The notes under the pieces: model-generated | The model's input: only the letters and a program-made list of their open reading frames with translations | The model's database searches: none | What the model was told of the DNA's origin: nothing | Translations under genes and position numbers: made by a program | Part shown: piece by piece, positions 8,019 through 17,720 of the stretch | Layout of the letters: the number at the start of each line of letters is the position of its first letter | How positions within the stretch are numbered: the stretch's first letter is position 1 | Assembly: GCF_007748035.1 (NCBI RefSeq) | Contig: NZ_CP036278.1 | Coordinates: 558,001-622,000, forward strand | DNA: 64,000 nucleotides | Source: Aeoliella mucimassa | GTDB taxonomy: Bacteria > Planctomycetota > Planctomycetia > Pirellulales > Lacipirellulaceae | Direction of reading: 5' to 3'

Positions 8019-8999
8019 ATGATTAATTATCTCATTCGTCGTTTGCTCATTGGTGCAGTTACCTTGGTGTTAATCACCTTTTTGGTTTACGCGCTAATTC
8101 GCAATATGCCCGGCACACCACTCACGGTGGTTCAGGCGGCGGCCGATCCGAGCATGCAGCTCAGCGAAGCCGATATGAAACGCTTAGAGAGAGCCTACGG
8201 ACTCGATAAGCCTTGGCCGCTTGGTTACATGGAGTGGGCAGGCAAGGCAATGTGGCTCGATCTGGGCAATAGTCTCTCACGCAAGGAACCGGTAGTTCGG
8301 TTGATTCGTCAGCGGGTGGGAGCCACGCTGGTGCTGACTGTATCGTCTTTGATTTTGAGCTATTTGCTTTCGATTCCTTTAGGGCTGTGGTCCACGGCCA
8401 GAAGCAATACCACGGCGGAACGTAGCGTGAGTTTGTTGCTTTACATGCTGTACTCGCTACCTTCGTTCGTGGCCGCACTCTACTTGCAAATTCTGTTTGC
8501 GGTGAAGCTGGAGATCTTGCCACTGCGCGGGATTGTCTCAATGGACTACGCCGAAATGACAACGTTTGGCAAAGTGTGGGACATCTTCCTGCACTCACTG
8601 TTGCCAATCGTTTGCTTTACCTACGGTTCGCTGGCTTACTATTCGCGGTTCATCAAGTCGAACATGCAGGAAGTGATTCGCCAGGATTACATCCGTACTG
8701 CGAAAGCAAAAGGCTTGAGCGAGTGGGCGGTGCTGGTGAAGCATGCCTTCCGCAACACGATGATCCCGCTGGTAACTCTGGTAGGCTTGACGCTTCCCAG
8801 CTTGCTGGGGGGAGCCATTATTCTGGAAATGATTTTCGACTGGCCCGGCATGGGCCGACTGTTCTTCGAGTCGCTAAGTGAGAGAGACTACCCGACCATC
8901 ATGGGCCTCACGCTCATGTTTAGTGTACTCACTCTGGTTGGCCAATTGCTGGCCGATGTTTTGTACTCGGTTGTCGATCCACGCGTCACTTACAATTAG
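8019..8999 (+). CDS. oligopeptide ABC transporter permease (OppB/DppB/YejB type)
   Basis: The 326-residue protein has the family start 'YLIRRLLIGAVTLVLITFLVY', an N-terminal helix, a periplasmic loop with 'YGLDKPW', and five further membrane segments. The ATPase-docking EAA loop is 'YIRTAKAKGLSEWAV' near residue 228. It ends with 'DVLYSVVDPR', typical of this permease. It forms a heterodimeric channel with the next gene product. It lies 36 bp downstream of the binding protein gene and 10 bp before the next start. Confidence 0.95.
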   Translation: MINYLIRRLLIGAVTLVLITFLVYALIRNMPGTPLTVVQAAADPSMQLSEADMKRLERAYGLDKPWPLGYMEWAGKAMWLDLGNSLSRKEPVVRLIRQRVGATLVLTVSSLILSYLLSIPLGLWSTARSNTTAERSVSLLLYMLYSLPSFVAALYLQILFAVKLEILPLRGIVSMDYAEMTTFGKVWDIFLHSLLPIVCFTYGSLAYYSRFIKSNMQEVIRQDYIRTAKAKGLSEWAVLVKHAFRNTMIPLVTLVGLTLPSLLGGAIILEMIFDWPGMGRLFFESLSERDYPTIMGLTLMFSVLTLVGQLLADVLYSVVDPRVTYN

Positions 9000-9009
9000 C
9001 CCACGTTCC

Positions 9010-10113
9010 ATGGCAGATGAACCACCAGTCACCGAGCAGGTGACAAAAGCTCCGAAATCTCCAGGGTTCTGGCGCGAGACCTGGCAGCGATTCCGTCGCC
9101 GCAAGGCCGCCATGCTGGCGTTGACCTACGTATTGCTGATGGCCCTGGTTGCCTTGTTCGCACCAGCCATCGCGGGCACCAAGCCGGTGGTCTGCAAGTA
9201 CAAAGGTAACCTCTACTTTCCCGCGCTCGGTTACTTCAATCCAAAGTGGGAAAACCCCGTGTTTCAGAAAGACCGCTTCCGTAAGCGGTACCCCAAGAAC
9301 TTGAAAGAGAAGGATCCTGAAAGTTGGGCCATCTGGCCGCTGGTGTACCAGGATCCGTTCCGCCGGATCACCGAAGACGAATGGCCCGGCCAGCCGGAGA
9401 ATCCAACCGGAGCCGATGGTGTGCCGAGTCGCTACAACTGGTTCGGGACCAACCAGCAAGGATTCGACGTGTTTGCCATGATGGTGCACGGCACGAGAAT
9501 CGCGTTGCTAGTGGGCTTCGTGTCGATGGGCATCGCCGCGACGGTCGGCATCACACTCGGTGCCTTGGCCGGTTATTTCGGTGGCTGGGTCGACATCATC
9601 ATCAGCCGACTCATCGAGGTAGTACTCTGCATCCCCGCGCTCGTGCTCATTTTGGCGATGCTGGCCATTGTCGAGAAGGCGACCATTTGGCACATCATGG
9701 CGGTGATCGGTTTCACCCGCTGGACCGGCATTGCCCGCCTGGCGCGAGCCGAGTTTCTGCGACTCAAGCAATCCGACTACGTCACCGCGGCCAAGAGCCT
9801 GGGGGCAGGGCAGATGCGAGTGATCTTTAAGCACATTTTACGCAATAGCCTCGCTCCGGTATTGGTGCCGATTACGTTCGGCATTGCTTCGGCCATTTTG
9901 CTCGAGAGCGGGCTGTCGCTGCTCGGCTGTGGTACCCCGCCGCCGAACCCTAGCTGGGGAAATATCCTTCGCGAAGGAAAGAGCACCATCGAACAAACCT
10001 GGTGGCTCATCCTGTTCCCTGGCTTGGCCATCTTCTTCACCGTGCTGGCTTACAACCTGATCGGCGAAGGGCTGCAGGAAGCAACCGACCCGCGGCTGCG
10101 TAATGATGACTAA
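9010..10113 (+). CDS. oligopeptide ABC transporter permease, YejE type
   Basis: This 367-residue permease has the DppC/OppC layout: 'FRRRKAAMLAL' before the first helix, the EAA loop 'YVTAAKSLGAGQMRVIFKH' near residue 258, and the end 'DPRLRNDD'. It carries a loop of about 95 residues between helices 1 and 2, with 'KPVVCKYKGNLYFP' and 'SRYNWFGTNQQGFDVF'. That loop matches the pattern of E. coli YejE. ATG 9010 follows the upstream stop by 10 bp; a longer frame overlapping that gene is unlikely. It pairs with the preceding permease. Confidence 0.92.
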   Translation: MADEPPVTEQVTKAPKSPGFWRETWQRFRRRKAAMLALTYVLLMALVALFAPAIAGTKPVVCKYKGNLYFPALGYFNPKWENPVFQKDRFRKRYPKNLKEKDPESWAIWPLVYQDPFRRITEDEWPGQPENPTGADGVPSRYNWFGTNQQGFDVFAMMVHGTRIALLVGFVSMGIAATVGITLGALAGYFGGWVDIIISRLIEVVLCIPALVLILAMLAIVEKATIWHIMAVIGFTRWTGIARLARAEFLRLKQSDYVTAAKSLGAGQMRVIFKHILRNSLAPVLVPITFGIASAILLESGLSLLGCGTPPPNPSWGNILREGKSTIEQTWWLILFPGLAIFFTVLAYNLIGEGLQEATDPRLRNDD

Positions 10114-10214
10114 GACCTCACCCCTCGCATTTCGAGGAGTTGCAGGCAGAGTTGGTTTTGTAAATCAGGCAAGCGTTCCTTCAAGCTTTCACAGCGATTG
10201 CTGTGGTTCCCACT

Positions 10215-12089
10215 ATGACTTCCACCGCCGCGGTTATTGATATTCAGAACCTTCGCACCTACTTCCACACCGAAGAAGGCGTGGTGCGGGCGGTGGACGA
10301 CGTTTCGTTTCGCGTCGAGCGGGGCCATACGCTTGGCATCGTCGGCGAGAGCGGTTCGGGCAAGAGCGTCACTTCGCTCTCCATCATGCAGCTACTCGCT
10401 TCGACGGCCGATATCGAGTCGGGCAGCATCTCGTTTCTTGGCAAAGACCTCGTGAAGCTTCCTGAGCCCGAGATGCGCGAAATCCGTGGGCAGGACATCA
10501 GCATGATCTTCCAGGAGCCGATGACCTCCCTCAATCCCGTGTTTACGGTCGGCGATCAGGTGGCCGAAGCCATCGTGCTGCATCAAAAAGTATCGAAGGA
10601 AGAAGCCCGCAAGAAGACGATCGAGCTCTTCAGCGAGGTCGGCATCCCCGAGCCCGAGGTGCGAGTCGATAGCTATCCGCATCAGATGTCGGGTGGGCAG
10701 AAGCAGCGGGTGATGATTGCCATGGCGCTGTCGTGCAATCCTCAGTTGTTGATTGCCGACGAGCCGACCACCGCGCTCGACGTGACCATCCAAGCACAGA
10801 TTCTCGACATCCTCCGCCGACTCCGCGACACCCGCGGCATGAGCATCCTGTTCATCACGCACGACCTCGGCGTGATCGCCGAAATCGCCGACGACGTATT
10901 GGTGATGTATCGCGGCAAGATGGTGGAGTATGGCACCGTGCTGCAGATTTTTGAGAATCCGCAGCATCCTTACACCAAGGGCTTGCTGGCGTGTCGGCCG
11001 CGGCTCGATACCAAGTATCGTTTGCTGCCGACCGTGAGTGACTTCATGGCGACCGAAACCATCGAAACGCCGGAAGGTCCCGAGGTAAAGATCATCGAGA
11101 AGACGCTCGACGAGAAGCGGCTGAATCAGTTGATGACTCACGGGCGGGGGCGTTTGCTCCACCCGCGGGCCGAGTTGCAGGCGATGGGCCATCCCTGGGA
11201 GGAAGGGCACCACTCGCCCGACTCCACCATGGTGCCCGACGATGCCCAGCCGCTGTTGGAGGTGAAAGACCTGCAGGTTTACTTCCCCATCCGCCGGGGC
11301 GTGTTCTCGCGAGTCGTGGGGAACGTAAAGGCGGTCGACGGAGTGAGCTTCAACGTCTATCGCGGCCAAACTCTCGGTCTGGTCGGCGAGAGCGGTTGCG
11401 GCAAGACCACCACCGGGCGGGCGATCTTGCGATTGGTCGACTACACCGGCGGAAGCGTGAACTACAACGGCAAGAACGTGTTTGCCATGGGCTCGCGCGA
11501 AATGCGTGCGATGCGGCGCAACATGCAGATCATCTTCCAGGATCCCTATGGTTCGCTGAACCCACGCATGACCATCGAAGCGACGCTCACCGAGCCGATG
11601 GTGATTCATGGACTGGCCGCATCGCGGGCCGAGCGGCGAGAGAAGGCCGCTGCCTTGATGGAAGAGGTCGACCTAAAGCCCGAGCACCTGCGTCGCTACC
11701 CGCACGAATTCAGCGGTGGGCAGCGTCAGCGGATTTCGATCGCCAGGGCCTTGGCCGTCGAGCCCGACTTCATCATCTGCGACGAGTCGGTTTCGGCTCT
11801 CGACGTGTCGGTGCAGGCGCAGGTGCTGAATCTGCTGAAGAAGCTGCAGGAAGATCGCGGGCTGACCTACATCTTTATTAGCCACGACTTGTCGGTGGTG
11901 AAGTTCATGGCCGACATGATGGCCGTGATGAACCAGGGCAAGATCGTTGAGTTTGGTCCCAGCGATAATATCTACGCGCTGCCGAAAGAAGCCTACACTC
12001 GGCGACTCATCGAAGCGACTCCTCGCGACAGCCTGGAGCACATTCGGCAGCTCACTGAGCAACGCAAGCAAGTGCGTAACCAGGGGTGA
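10215..12089 (+). CDS. oligopeptide ABC transporter ATPase, two fused nucleotide-binding domains (YejF type)
   Basis: The 624-residue protein fuses an OppD-like and an OppF-like ATPase. The first half has Walker A 'GESGSGKS', signature 'SGGQKQR' and Walker B '[12 protein letters not shown]'. The second has 'GESGCGKTT', 'SGGQRQR' and '[12 protein letters not shown]'. Both halves therefore look catalytically competent. The linker between them (about residues 275-340) carries a histidine- and proline-rich stretch. It powers import through the two permeases encoded upstream. ATG 10215 is preferred over GTG 10203. Confidence 0.95.
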   Translation: MTSTAAVIDIQNLRTYFHTEEGVVRAVDDVSFRVERGHTLGIVGESGSGKSVTSLSIMQLLASTADIESGSISFLGKDLVKLPEPEMREIRGQDISMIFQEPMTSLNPVFTVGDQVAEAIVLHQKVSKEEARKKTIELFSEVGIPEPEVRVDSYPHQMSGGQKQRVMIAMALSCNPQLLIADEPTTALDVTIQAQILDILRRLRDTRGMSILFITHDLGVIAEIADDVLVMYRGKMVEYGTVLQIFENPQHPYTKGLLACRPRLDTKYRLLPTVSDFMATETIETPEGPEVKIIEKTLDEKRLNQLMTHGRGRLLHPRAELQAMGHPWEEGHHSPDSTMVPDDAQPLLEVKDLQVYFPIRRGVFSRVVGNVKAVDGVSFNVYRGQTLGLVGESGCGKTTTGRAILRLVDYTGGSVNYNGKNVFAMGSREMRAMRRNMQIIFQDPYGSLNPRMTIEATLTEPMVIHGLAASRAERREKAAALMEEVDLKPEHLRRYPHEFSGGQRQRISIARALAVEPDFIICDESVSALDVSVQAQVLNLLKKLQEDRGLTYIFISHDLSVVKFMADMMAVMNQGKIVEFGPSDNIYALPKEAYTRRLIEATPRDSLEHIRQLTEQRKQVRNQG

Positions 12090-12139
12090 TGAACGCTCGA
12101 TAGGAGGTCGGGTTGCTTCGCAAAGCAACCGATAGCTGG

Positions 12140-12703
12140 ATGCCTGCACTCATCGAACCAGAAACCAATCGACTGCTGCTCCGCCAATGGCGCGAGGAGG
12201 ACCTCGCCCCGTTCGCCCAGCTGAATGGCGATGCGACAGTCATGCGATATTTTCCCAAGACACTCACTCGCAGCGAAAGCGACGCGCTAGCCATAAAACT
12301 ACAGCACCGCATCGCAGAGCAGGGCTGGGGATTTTGGGCGGTCGAGCTTCGCGACACCGGAGCGTTCATGGGGTTTGTGGGGCTGAATCGACCCGATTAC
12401 GCGCTTCCCATTGGTCCTTGTGTCGAAATCGGCTGGCGGATGCTGCAGGAATACTGGGGATTCGGATATGCTACCGAAGCTGCCCAGGCAGCGCTACGCG
12501 TGGGCTTCGAAACCCTGGGGCTCGACGAAATCGTATCGTACACCGCGACCATCAATCTTCCCTCGCAGCGGGTGATGCAGCGACTCGGCATGCAGCTCGA
12601 CCGCGACACGTTTGAACACCCGCTCGTGCCGGAAGGGCATCCGCTACGCACCCATGTTGTGTACCGACTCACCCAACAACAGTGGCAGGAATCTCATGAG
12701 TAA
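12140..12703 (+). CDS. GNAT family N-acetyltransferase (RimJ/RimL type)
   Basis: The 187-residue protein has the acetyltransferase start 'ETNRLLLRQWREEDLAPFA', the central strand 'GFVGLNRP', and the acetyl-CoA-binding region 'WGFGYATEAAQAAL' near residue 112. It closes with 'NLPSQRVMQRLGMQ', a RimJ/RimL signature. The acceptor amine is unknown. ATG 12140 is chosen because it begins the conserved domain. The stop overlaps the start of the next gene by 8 bp. Confidence 0.88.
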   Translation: MPALIEPETNRLLLRQWREEDLAPFAQLNGDATVMRYFPKTLTRSESDALAIKLQHRIAEQGWGFWAVELRDTGAFMGFVGLNRPDYALPIGPCVEIGWRMLQEYWGFGYATEAAQAALRVGFETLGLDEIVSYTATINLPSQRVMQRLGMQLDRDTFEHPLVPEGHPLRTHVVYRLTQQQWQESHE

Positions 12704-13073
12704 CGAGTCCTCAGATCCACGCGTCTACCTGGCGGCCGAACGAACGCTACTGGCCTGGTTGCGGAGCGGCATTGCCGTGATTGGCTTGGGATTCCTGGTC
12801 GCCCGCTTCGGCATGTTTCTCGCGATGGTGCGAGGGCAGGTCATGGGTGGCCATCAAATGGCGTCGTCGATCATCGGCATCGCGTTCATCCTGCTCGGAG
12901 CGGTGATGATCGCACTGGCAGCCTGGCAGCACCGGCAGTTCGTCCGTGAGTTTCAGGGCTCGTTCCCGCCCACCCGCCGGTGGCCAGCGCTGAGTCTGTG
13001 GGTCTCAGCCTTGGTGGCCACCGCCGGAGTAGCGCTGGCGGCGTACTTAATGCTTAGCGTGGCGGGAGAGTAG
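12696..13073 (+). CDS. DUF202 (YidH family) membrane protein
   Basis: The 125-residue protein begins 'DPRVYLAAERTLLAWLRSGIA', the hallmark of DUF202/YidH proteins, and has three transmembrane helices (about residues 25-48, 58-78 and 98-120). The function of the family is unknown. It overlaps the acetyltransferase gene by 8 bp, so the two are probably co-translated. Confidence 0.9.
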   Translation: MSNESSDPRVYLAAERTLLAWLRSGIAVIGLGFLVARFGMFLAMVRGQVMGGHQMASSIIGIAFILLGAVMIALAAWQHRQFVREFQGSFPPTRRWPALSLWVSALVATAGVALAAYLMLSVAGE

Positions 13074-13093
13074 CGGCGCAAGGATGCAACTAT

Positions 13094-13516
13094 TCAGGAA
13101 AGAATCTGCGATTGCAGATCTGGGAACTTTGCGAAGCCTTTGTCGAAGGAAACTAGTCTCAGGCTACCTTGGATTGCAAATGCGGCCAGGTAGGCATCAC
13201 TCCATACCTTATTCGAGAACTTGTAGTCGACCGTAAGTCGCCGCCAGACCGGCTCAATGCCTTTCGGTTCATCTTTGTAGACGATGCGGTCGTCTCCAAG
13301 CATCTGGTCGTACAGCGACCAAGCATTGTTCAAGGTAACTGCATCGGCACCAACTGCCTTCGGGTTGGTAGCGATTCTTAGAAAACCCTGTTGGGTCAAA
13401 CGGCAAAAATAAAGTGGTAGGTCGTTAGAAGTCTGAAACCACTTTAAAGCTGCTGCGTGGTGCAGATGAGAATCAAACGCCAGAGCGATCCAAACGTTGA
13501 TGTCAGGGAGAAGCAT
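13094..13516 (-). CDS. vapC: PIN-domain ribonuclease toxin, VapC family
   Basis: The 140-residue protein starts 'LLPDINVWIALAF', with the first catalytic aspartate at residue 5. It continues with 'WSDAYLAAFA' (D107) and 'LVSFDKGFAKF' (D125), which complete the acidic PIN metal site. VapC toxins cleave RNA, often initiator tRNA or rRNA. The start overlaps the end of the antitoxin gene by 14 bp, the usual arrangement for a coupled toxin-antitoxin pair. The RNA target is unknown. Confidence 0.88.
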   Translation of the reverse strand: MLLPDINVWIALAFDSHLHHAAALKWFQTSNDLPLYFCRLTQQGFLRIATNPKAVGADAVTLNNAWSLYDQMLGDDRIVYKDEPKGIEPVWRRLTVDYKFSNKVWSDAYLAAFAIQGSLRLVSFDKGFAKFPDLQSQILS

Positions 13517-13727
13517 CTTCTTCCCCTAGTAGTTCGGCGATCTTTTCGGAAGTGAGATCGACCGAGCCGGGGTGCTCTGAGTGTACGAGTGGGAACGAAA
13601 CTGGATTCGAACTCACTGATGTTGTTGAATCGTGAGAGCAAGCAACAATAACCAGGGTGCCTTCAGGAAGAACGGCACCCTGGTCCAAGATGATAACACC
13701 ATTTTGTACGTGACCTGAGTATTCCAT
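13503..13727 (-). CDS. antitoxin of the PIN toxin
   Basis: The 74-residue product starts 'MEYSGHVQNGVIILDQGAVLPEG', a beta-hairpin start common in small antitoxins that accompany PIN toxins. It ends in an acidic helix 'SEKIAELLGEED' that would cover the toxin. It is directly upstream of the toxin gene and overlaps it. It is presumably the operon's own repressor, as usual for such pairs. Confidence 0.8.
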   Translation of the reverse strand: MEYSGHVQNGVIILDQGAVLPEGTLVIVACSHDSTTSVSSNPVSFPLVHSEHPGSVDLTSEKIAELLGEEDASP

Positions 13728-13778
13728 GCTTCAATTATTCAGTATAGAACTCGGTCAATCAAGCATTTTGATCGGCGA

Positions 13779-14588
13779 TCACTCCGAAGGAGCGACGGCC
13801 AGGGCTTTGAGGGCGTCGAGCGAAGCGAGCACGTCGTCGCAGGAGACGTCTTCCCATTCGGTCATCTTGTGCGACAGAATGGCCAGTTTCATTGCTTCGA
13901 ACGCGTCGGCCAGGTCGTCTGGCAAGTCGCCGAGCGACTCGAACGGGCGGCTTTTCGGCATCGAGGTCGAGCGCTCTGCGGCCGGCATCTCTTCGCTTGG
14001 GCCAGCCGACTCGGAATCGGTCGTGCGCTCCGCGGTGGCGACTTCGCCATCGTGATCCTCGTGACCATCTTCGTCCTCGGGATCCATCACCGCGGCCAGT
14101 TCACCGCCGGACGTGGGTTCGAGTTCGGCCTTCGAGATGGTCGACGAGCTGACGCCGGCATCTTCGTCGGACTTGCCGTGAGCTTTGTCGCGGGCTTTGC
14201 GCATCTGCGAGATCGACCAACTCTTCTGCAACGCACCTTCGAGCCAGATTTCGGCGTCGTCCCAGTCGATGGCCGCGTGGAAGTGGCTCCAGTAAAGGCC
14301 TTCGTAATCGGTGTAGCGGTCGCCGTACTTGTCGTGCACGCGACGCAGCCGACCCACATGCTGGCTGGTGACTTCGCCAACCAGATTGGCCCAGGCTTCG
14401 TCGGAGTATTCGTTGACTTCCTCGCCGGCTTCTTGTTTTGCGGCCCGCCATTCGCTGATGATGCGGCCTTTCTCCCAGTTAGTCGTGCTAACGAGTGTGT
14501 GCCATTTTCCCACGAAGGGGCGCGACGCATCGTCGACCACGGCTGTCGTATTTTCTTGAGTTCCGGTAGTGGTATCGGCCTCGGCCAT
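13779..14588 (-). CDS. conserved hypothetical protein
   Basis: The 269-residue product has a folded N-terminal half (about residues 25-135) rich in tryptophan: 'WHTLVSTTNWEKGRIISEW', 'YEGLYWSHFHAAIDWDDAEIWLEGA', 'SISQMRKAR'. A low-complexity acidic linker with 'DEDGHEDHDGE' follows, then a short helical tail. The repeated tryptophans and the linker suggest a soluble protein that binds another macromolecule. No family was recognised. It has no signal peptide and no clear operon partner. Confidence 0.7.
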   Translation of the reverse strand: MAEADTTTGTQENTTAVVDDASRPFVGKWHTLVSTTNWEKGRIISEWRAAKQEAGEEVNEYSDEAWANLVGEVTSQHVGRLRRVHDKYGDRYTDYEGLYWSHFHAAIDWDDAEIWLEGALQKSWSISQMRKARDKAHGKSDEDAGVSSSTISKAELEPTSGGELAAVMDPEDEDGHEDHDGEVATAERTTDSESAGPSEEMPAAERSTSMPKSRPFESLGDLPDDLADAFEAMKLAILSHKMTEWEDVSCDDVLASLDALKALAVAPSE

Positions 14589-14820
14589 TCAGTGCCTCCT
14601 GCAAGCAATCAGAGTTTCGAATCGAGCACCGCCAGCGCGGTATCCGCGACTGGCGGGCGGCGATTCTAGCACGCTAGCAACGCCAGCGCACAGATACGAA
14701 ATGCTTGATTCAAGGCAGGAATTCACGCATCACGCCCGAATGCCGCGAAACAATCGACAGGATCGTTTTCTCTGGAAAACGAATAAACGGCTCCAGGCGT
14801 GGATAACGTGTCGATGCCGA

Positions 14821-15030
14821 CTAGCTTGCCTTTTCGTCAGATTCGAAATTGGCGGTTTTGTGCGCCCCGTCGCAGAAGGGACGGTTGGCCGACGCCCCGC
14901 AACGGCAGAGCGAAATGGCCGGTTTGTCCTTGGGAATGTTGAACTCGTTACCTTCGGAATCGGTAACCGTAAACGAACCCTTTACCAGGAAGGGGCCATT
15001 CGCGCGCATCTGGATATTGGTATCAGCCAT
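14821..15030 (-). CDS. CDGSH iron-sulfur domain protein
   Basis: The 69-residue protein carries the full CDGSH ligand set C42-x-C44-x8-C53-D-G-A-H57, which binds a 2Fe-2S cluster through three cysteines and one histidine. The segment before it ('PISLCRCGASANRP' type context) is standard. The family works in redox or iron-sulfur handling; the partner is unknown. ATG 15030 is chosen because the longer frame adds an unlikely leader. Confidence 0.93.
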   Translation of the reverse strand: MADTNIQMRANGPFLVKGSFTVTDSEGNEFNIPKDKPAISLCRCGASANRPFCDGAHKTANFESDEKAS

Positions 15031-15120
15031 CGTGTATCTCCTCATGCCTGGGGAATTAGAAACGCATTGCATGAAGAGTTTAAGCTTACTGCCAGGTGTT
15101 GACCATTGCAGGTAGCCAAC

Positions 15121-16866
15121 TCAGGGAGACTCGCTGGATTCCGCTTCCGCAGCAGGCGGCGGCTCGGCGGCCGGGGAGGCTGTCTCTGGCAGGTAGCGAT
15201 TGCGCAATACGAACAGCACCTGCACGGGTTGTGCTTCGTGCAACGGTTCGATGAGGTTACTGGTGTTGCCAGCAGGGTCGAGGGAGTTGAGCCGCATGTT
15301 GAACTCGGCGAGTTGTTGTTGCCGCAGATCTTGCCGCTGCTCGAATTGGTTGACCTCGGCTTTCGACATCTTGGCCATCGTAGGCTCACGCAGTTGATAC
15401 GCGTTGTCGGCATTCACAGGAGCCGAATTCTGGAAGTACCAACCTTTGGTCTGCTTCAATCGACGGGCGTTACCTTCGGGTAGTTTGTTATTCACAAGGT
15501 TGGGGAGCGACTCCACTTGCGTGTTGTCGGGAGTCTCGACACGTTGGGCTCGCGACATGGCCTCGGATTCCAGTGGTTGTTGCGCCAGCACGCCAGAGTC
15601 GGATTCGTTGGCGGAAGAGGAGCCACGTTCGACTCCCAGCATCCGCCGGGAAGTTCCGAAACCACCGAAGCCTAACGACTCACCTGAGCGAAGCGAATTG
15701 ACCATCGACAGATTGCCGATCGACTCGACCGTGATTTCGGCAAAGTTATCGGGATCCATTTCCATGGCCGACAAACACCCCATGATCTGTCCCGCGGTGG
15801 CTTCGACTAGAATGGTCTCGCCTTCGGGTTCGGTAGGAGTCTGCTCGGCTACCTTCAGATCGGCTTGCTCCTGGTCGTCCGTACCACGAGTATCCAAAGG
15901 AGTACTACTGGCAGCAATCGAGGCGGGAGCGCTTTCCTCTCGAGTCGAACGGTTCGATTCCTCCGGCGTGGGGAACCGAGAAGTAGGCACTTCGTCGGCC
16001 ACTTCTCCTGCAATTCCTCCTAGCGTCAGAGAATCGTCGCGGGTGCCAGCGTTTCGCCTTTCGATCTGTTGACGCACCTGGCGAAGCGGCTCAGCAGCGG
16101 TGTCCCACGATTCGGCTTTCAGCTGTACTTGGATGCCATTGGCCCCCAGCACTTCGTTCATATGGTTTTGCTTGAGCGTTTGCGGCGGAACTTCGGCCCA
16201 CACTACCAGGTAAGGCTCGTTGCTGATGGCTCGATCGGCCATCCTTACCGCATCCGTTTCGAGCCCACGGTAAAGGGTGGGGCCATTGCCCGCCGGCAGC
16301 GATCGCACTGGCGAGTCGCTCGGTGCGACTGCCGCTTCGGCCATGCGTTCGACTGGAGCGGCTGATTCGAACGTGGGGACGTCGGAGTCGGAATCTTCCA
16401 TCGCAGGCTCGCTGGCTGAGTCGGCAGCGATTTCCGCCCCATTCGCCATTTTGGGGCTCTTCAGGCCGCCCGACATGACGACCTGGGGAGGCTCGTCTTG
16501 GGGCATCGCGACCATGATCGCAATCGCGGCAGCAATCGCAGCGGCCGACCACCAGAGCCCGCGGAGCGACCGCCCGAACGGAATCACCGGCAGGCTCACC
16601 CCACCACTCGAGGGGGGCGAATCGTCTTTACGTTGCGCCGCTTCGTCGAGCCGCGCGGCCAGCGCGGTGGTCCACTCGCTCGGGACCGATTGCCGTGGGA
16701 GCGCCTGCACTTCTTGCGACACGCTCCGCAGCTCCTCGAGCGTGGTGCGGGCAGCTTCGTCGCGAGCCAGCCAGCTTTCCACCTCGCGCAGTTCGTCGTC
16801 GGTGAGCTGCCCATCGAGGTAGGCACTCAGCAGTTCGTCGTCGAATTGGAAGGAAGATTCAGACAC
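15121..16866 (-). CDS. membrane anti-sigma factor with long C-terminal region
   Basis: The 581-residue protein starts at GTG 16866 with an anti-sigma N-terminus, 'FDDELLSAYLDGQLTDDEL...ESWLARD', of the helical ASD type but without a zinc motif. A transmembrane helix follows at about residues 104-122 ('LWWSAAAIAAAIAIMVAMP'). The roughly 450-residue extracytoplasmic part is glutamate-, serine- and proline-rich with some folded stretches. It probably holds the sigma factor encoded 71 bp upstream inactive and releases it on an envelope signal. The C-terminal domain is not recognised. Confidence 0.82.
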   Translation of the reverse strand: MSESSFQFDDELLSAYLDGQLTDDELREVESWLARDEAARTTLEELRSVSQEVQALPRQSVPSEWTTALAARLDEAAQRKDDSPPSSGGVSLPVIPFGRSLRGLWWSAAAIAAAIAIMVAMPQDEPPQVVMSGGLKSPKMANGAEIAADSASEPAMEDSDSDVPTFESAAPVERMAEAAVAPSDSPVRSLPAGNGPTLYRGLETDAVRMADRAISNEPYLVVWAEVPPQTLKQNHMNEVLGANGIQVQLKAESWDTAAEPLRQVRQQIERRNAGTRDDSLTLGGIAGEVADEVPTSRFPTPEESNRSTREESAPASIAASSTPLDTRGTDDQEQADLKVAEQTPTEPEGETILVEATAGQIMGCLSAMEMDPDNFAEITVESIGNLSMVNSLRSGESLGFGGFGTSRRMLGVERGSSSANESDSGVLAQQPLESEAMSRAQRVETPDNTQVESLPNLVNNKLPEGNARRLKQTKGWYFQNSAPVNADNAYQLREPTMAKMSKAEVNQFEQRQDLRQQQLAEFNMRLNSLDPAGNTSNLIEPLHEAQPVQVLFVLRNRYLPETASPAAEPPPAAEAESSESP

Positions 16867-16937
16867 AGCAAACGTCAGGCAAAAAAGGGGGATACAGGGC
16901 TATATTAATCATTCGATGGAATGCCAAGGTTGGCAAC

Positions 16938-17555
16938 TTATTCCACCATGGTCGCGAGTTTCTCTTTCAATTGAGTGCGGGCGCGGAACAGCCGGCTGCG
17001 GACCGTTCCCACCGGGATATCCAAAATATCGGCAATTTGTTGGTAATCGCATCCTTCGAGTTCGCGCAATACGACCACCACGCGGTGCTCTTCGGGCAAC
17101 TGCTGAATGGCTGCATGCACCTGAGCGGCCCGCTCCGACTGTTGCAGGAGGTCGTCGGGGCTCGATTCGGTGCTGGCAGGTTCGATTGTGCAGGTTCTGT
17201 CGTCGGTGTGCATTATGGACACTGGCCTCCGCTTTCGGGCGTGGCTCATGGCCAAATTAAACGCAATGCGGTATAGCCAGGTGTAAAACGCGGAGTTTTG
17301 CTGAAAGCTGTCGAGTTTCGTAAACGCTTGTACGAACGCGTCCTGGGCGATATCCAGGGCATCGTCGGCCGAGCCCATCAAACGCGTGAGCGTCGTCGAC
17401 AGCCGGTCCTGGTAGCGGACCACCAACGTGTCGAACGCCGCCCGATCGCCTTGGCGGACGCGGGCAATACAGTCGGCATCGGTCGGTTCGGGTTGCACGG
17501 TGACGGATGTCCGACTTCTGAAGGTTTGACGCAGGGCGTTTTGAGAAAGTTCCAT
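16938..17555 (-). CDS. ECF RNA polymerase sigma factor
   Basis: The 205-residue protein has sigma region 2 ('LVVRYQDRLSTTLTRLMGSADDALDIAQDAFVQAF', split here as residues about 35-75) and region 4 ('LPEEHRVVVVLRELEGCDY', then 'IADILDIPVGTVRSRLFRA'). No regions 1.1 or 3 are present, so it is of the extracytoplasmic-function class. It directs RNA polymerase to alternative promoters and is likely controlled by the downstream anti-sigma gene. ATG 17555 is chosen; 15 further upstream codons are possible. Confidence 0.93.
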   Translation of the reverse strand: MELSQNALRQTFRSRTSVTVQPEPTDADCIARVRQGDRAAFDTLVVRYQDRLSTTLTRLMGSADDALDIAQDAFVQAFTKLDSFQQNSAFYTWLYRIAFNLAMSHARKRRPVSIMHTDDRTCTIEPASTESSPDDLLQQSERAAQVHAAIQQLPEEHRVVVVLRELEGCDYQQIADILDIPVGTVRSRLFRARTQLKEKLATMVE

Positions 17556-17650
17556 CCGAATAAGGGAAAGCGGGCGCCCGCTGGTGCATTTTTCGCCCAT
17601 TCGAGCGGGAAAGTCAAACGTCCAACCTGCAGATTCCTGGTGCGTGGATA

Positions 17651-17678
17651 TTCAACCGGCCCCCCAGCAAGCTACACT
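17651..17678 (+). promoter_or_regulatory. putative promoter of the GH13 gene
   Basis: TTCAAC (17651-17656), a 16-base spacer and TACACT (17673-17678) lie 43 bp before ATG 17721, in the divergent region shared with the sigma factor gene. Confidence 0.4.
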
Positions 17679-17720
17679 AGCACGTGCAATCGAAAATCCC
17701 CGCATTTCTGAGTGTCACCC

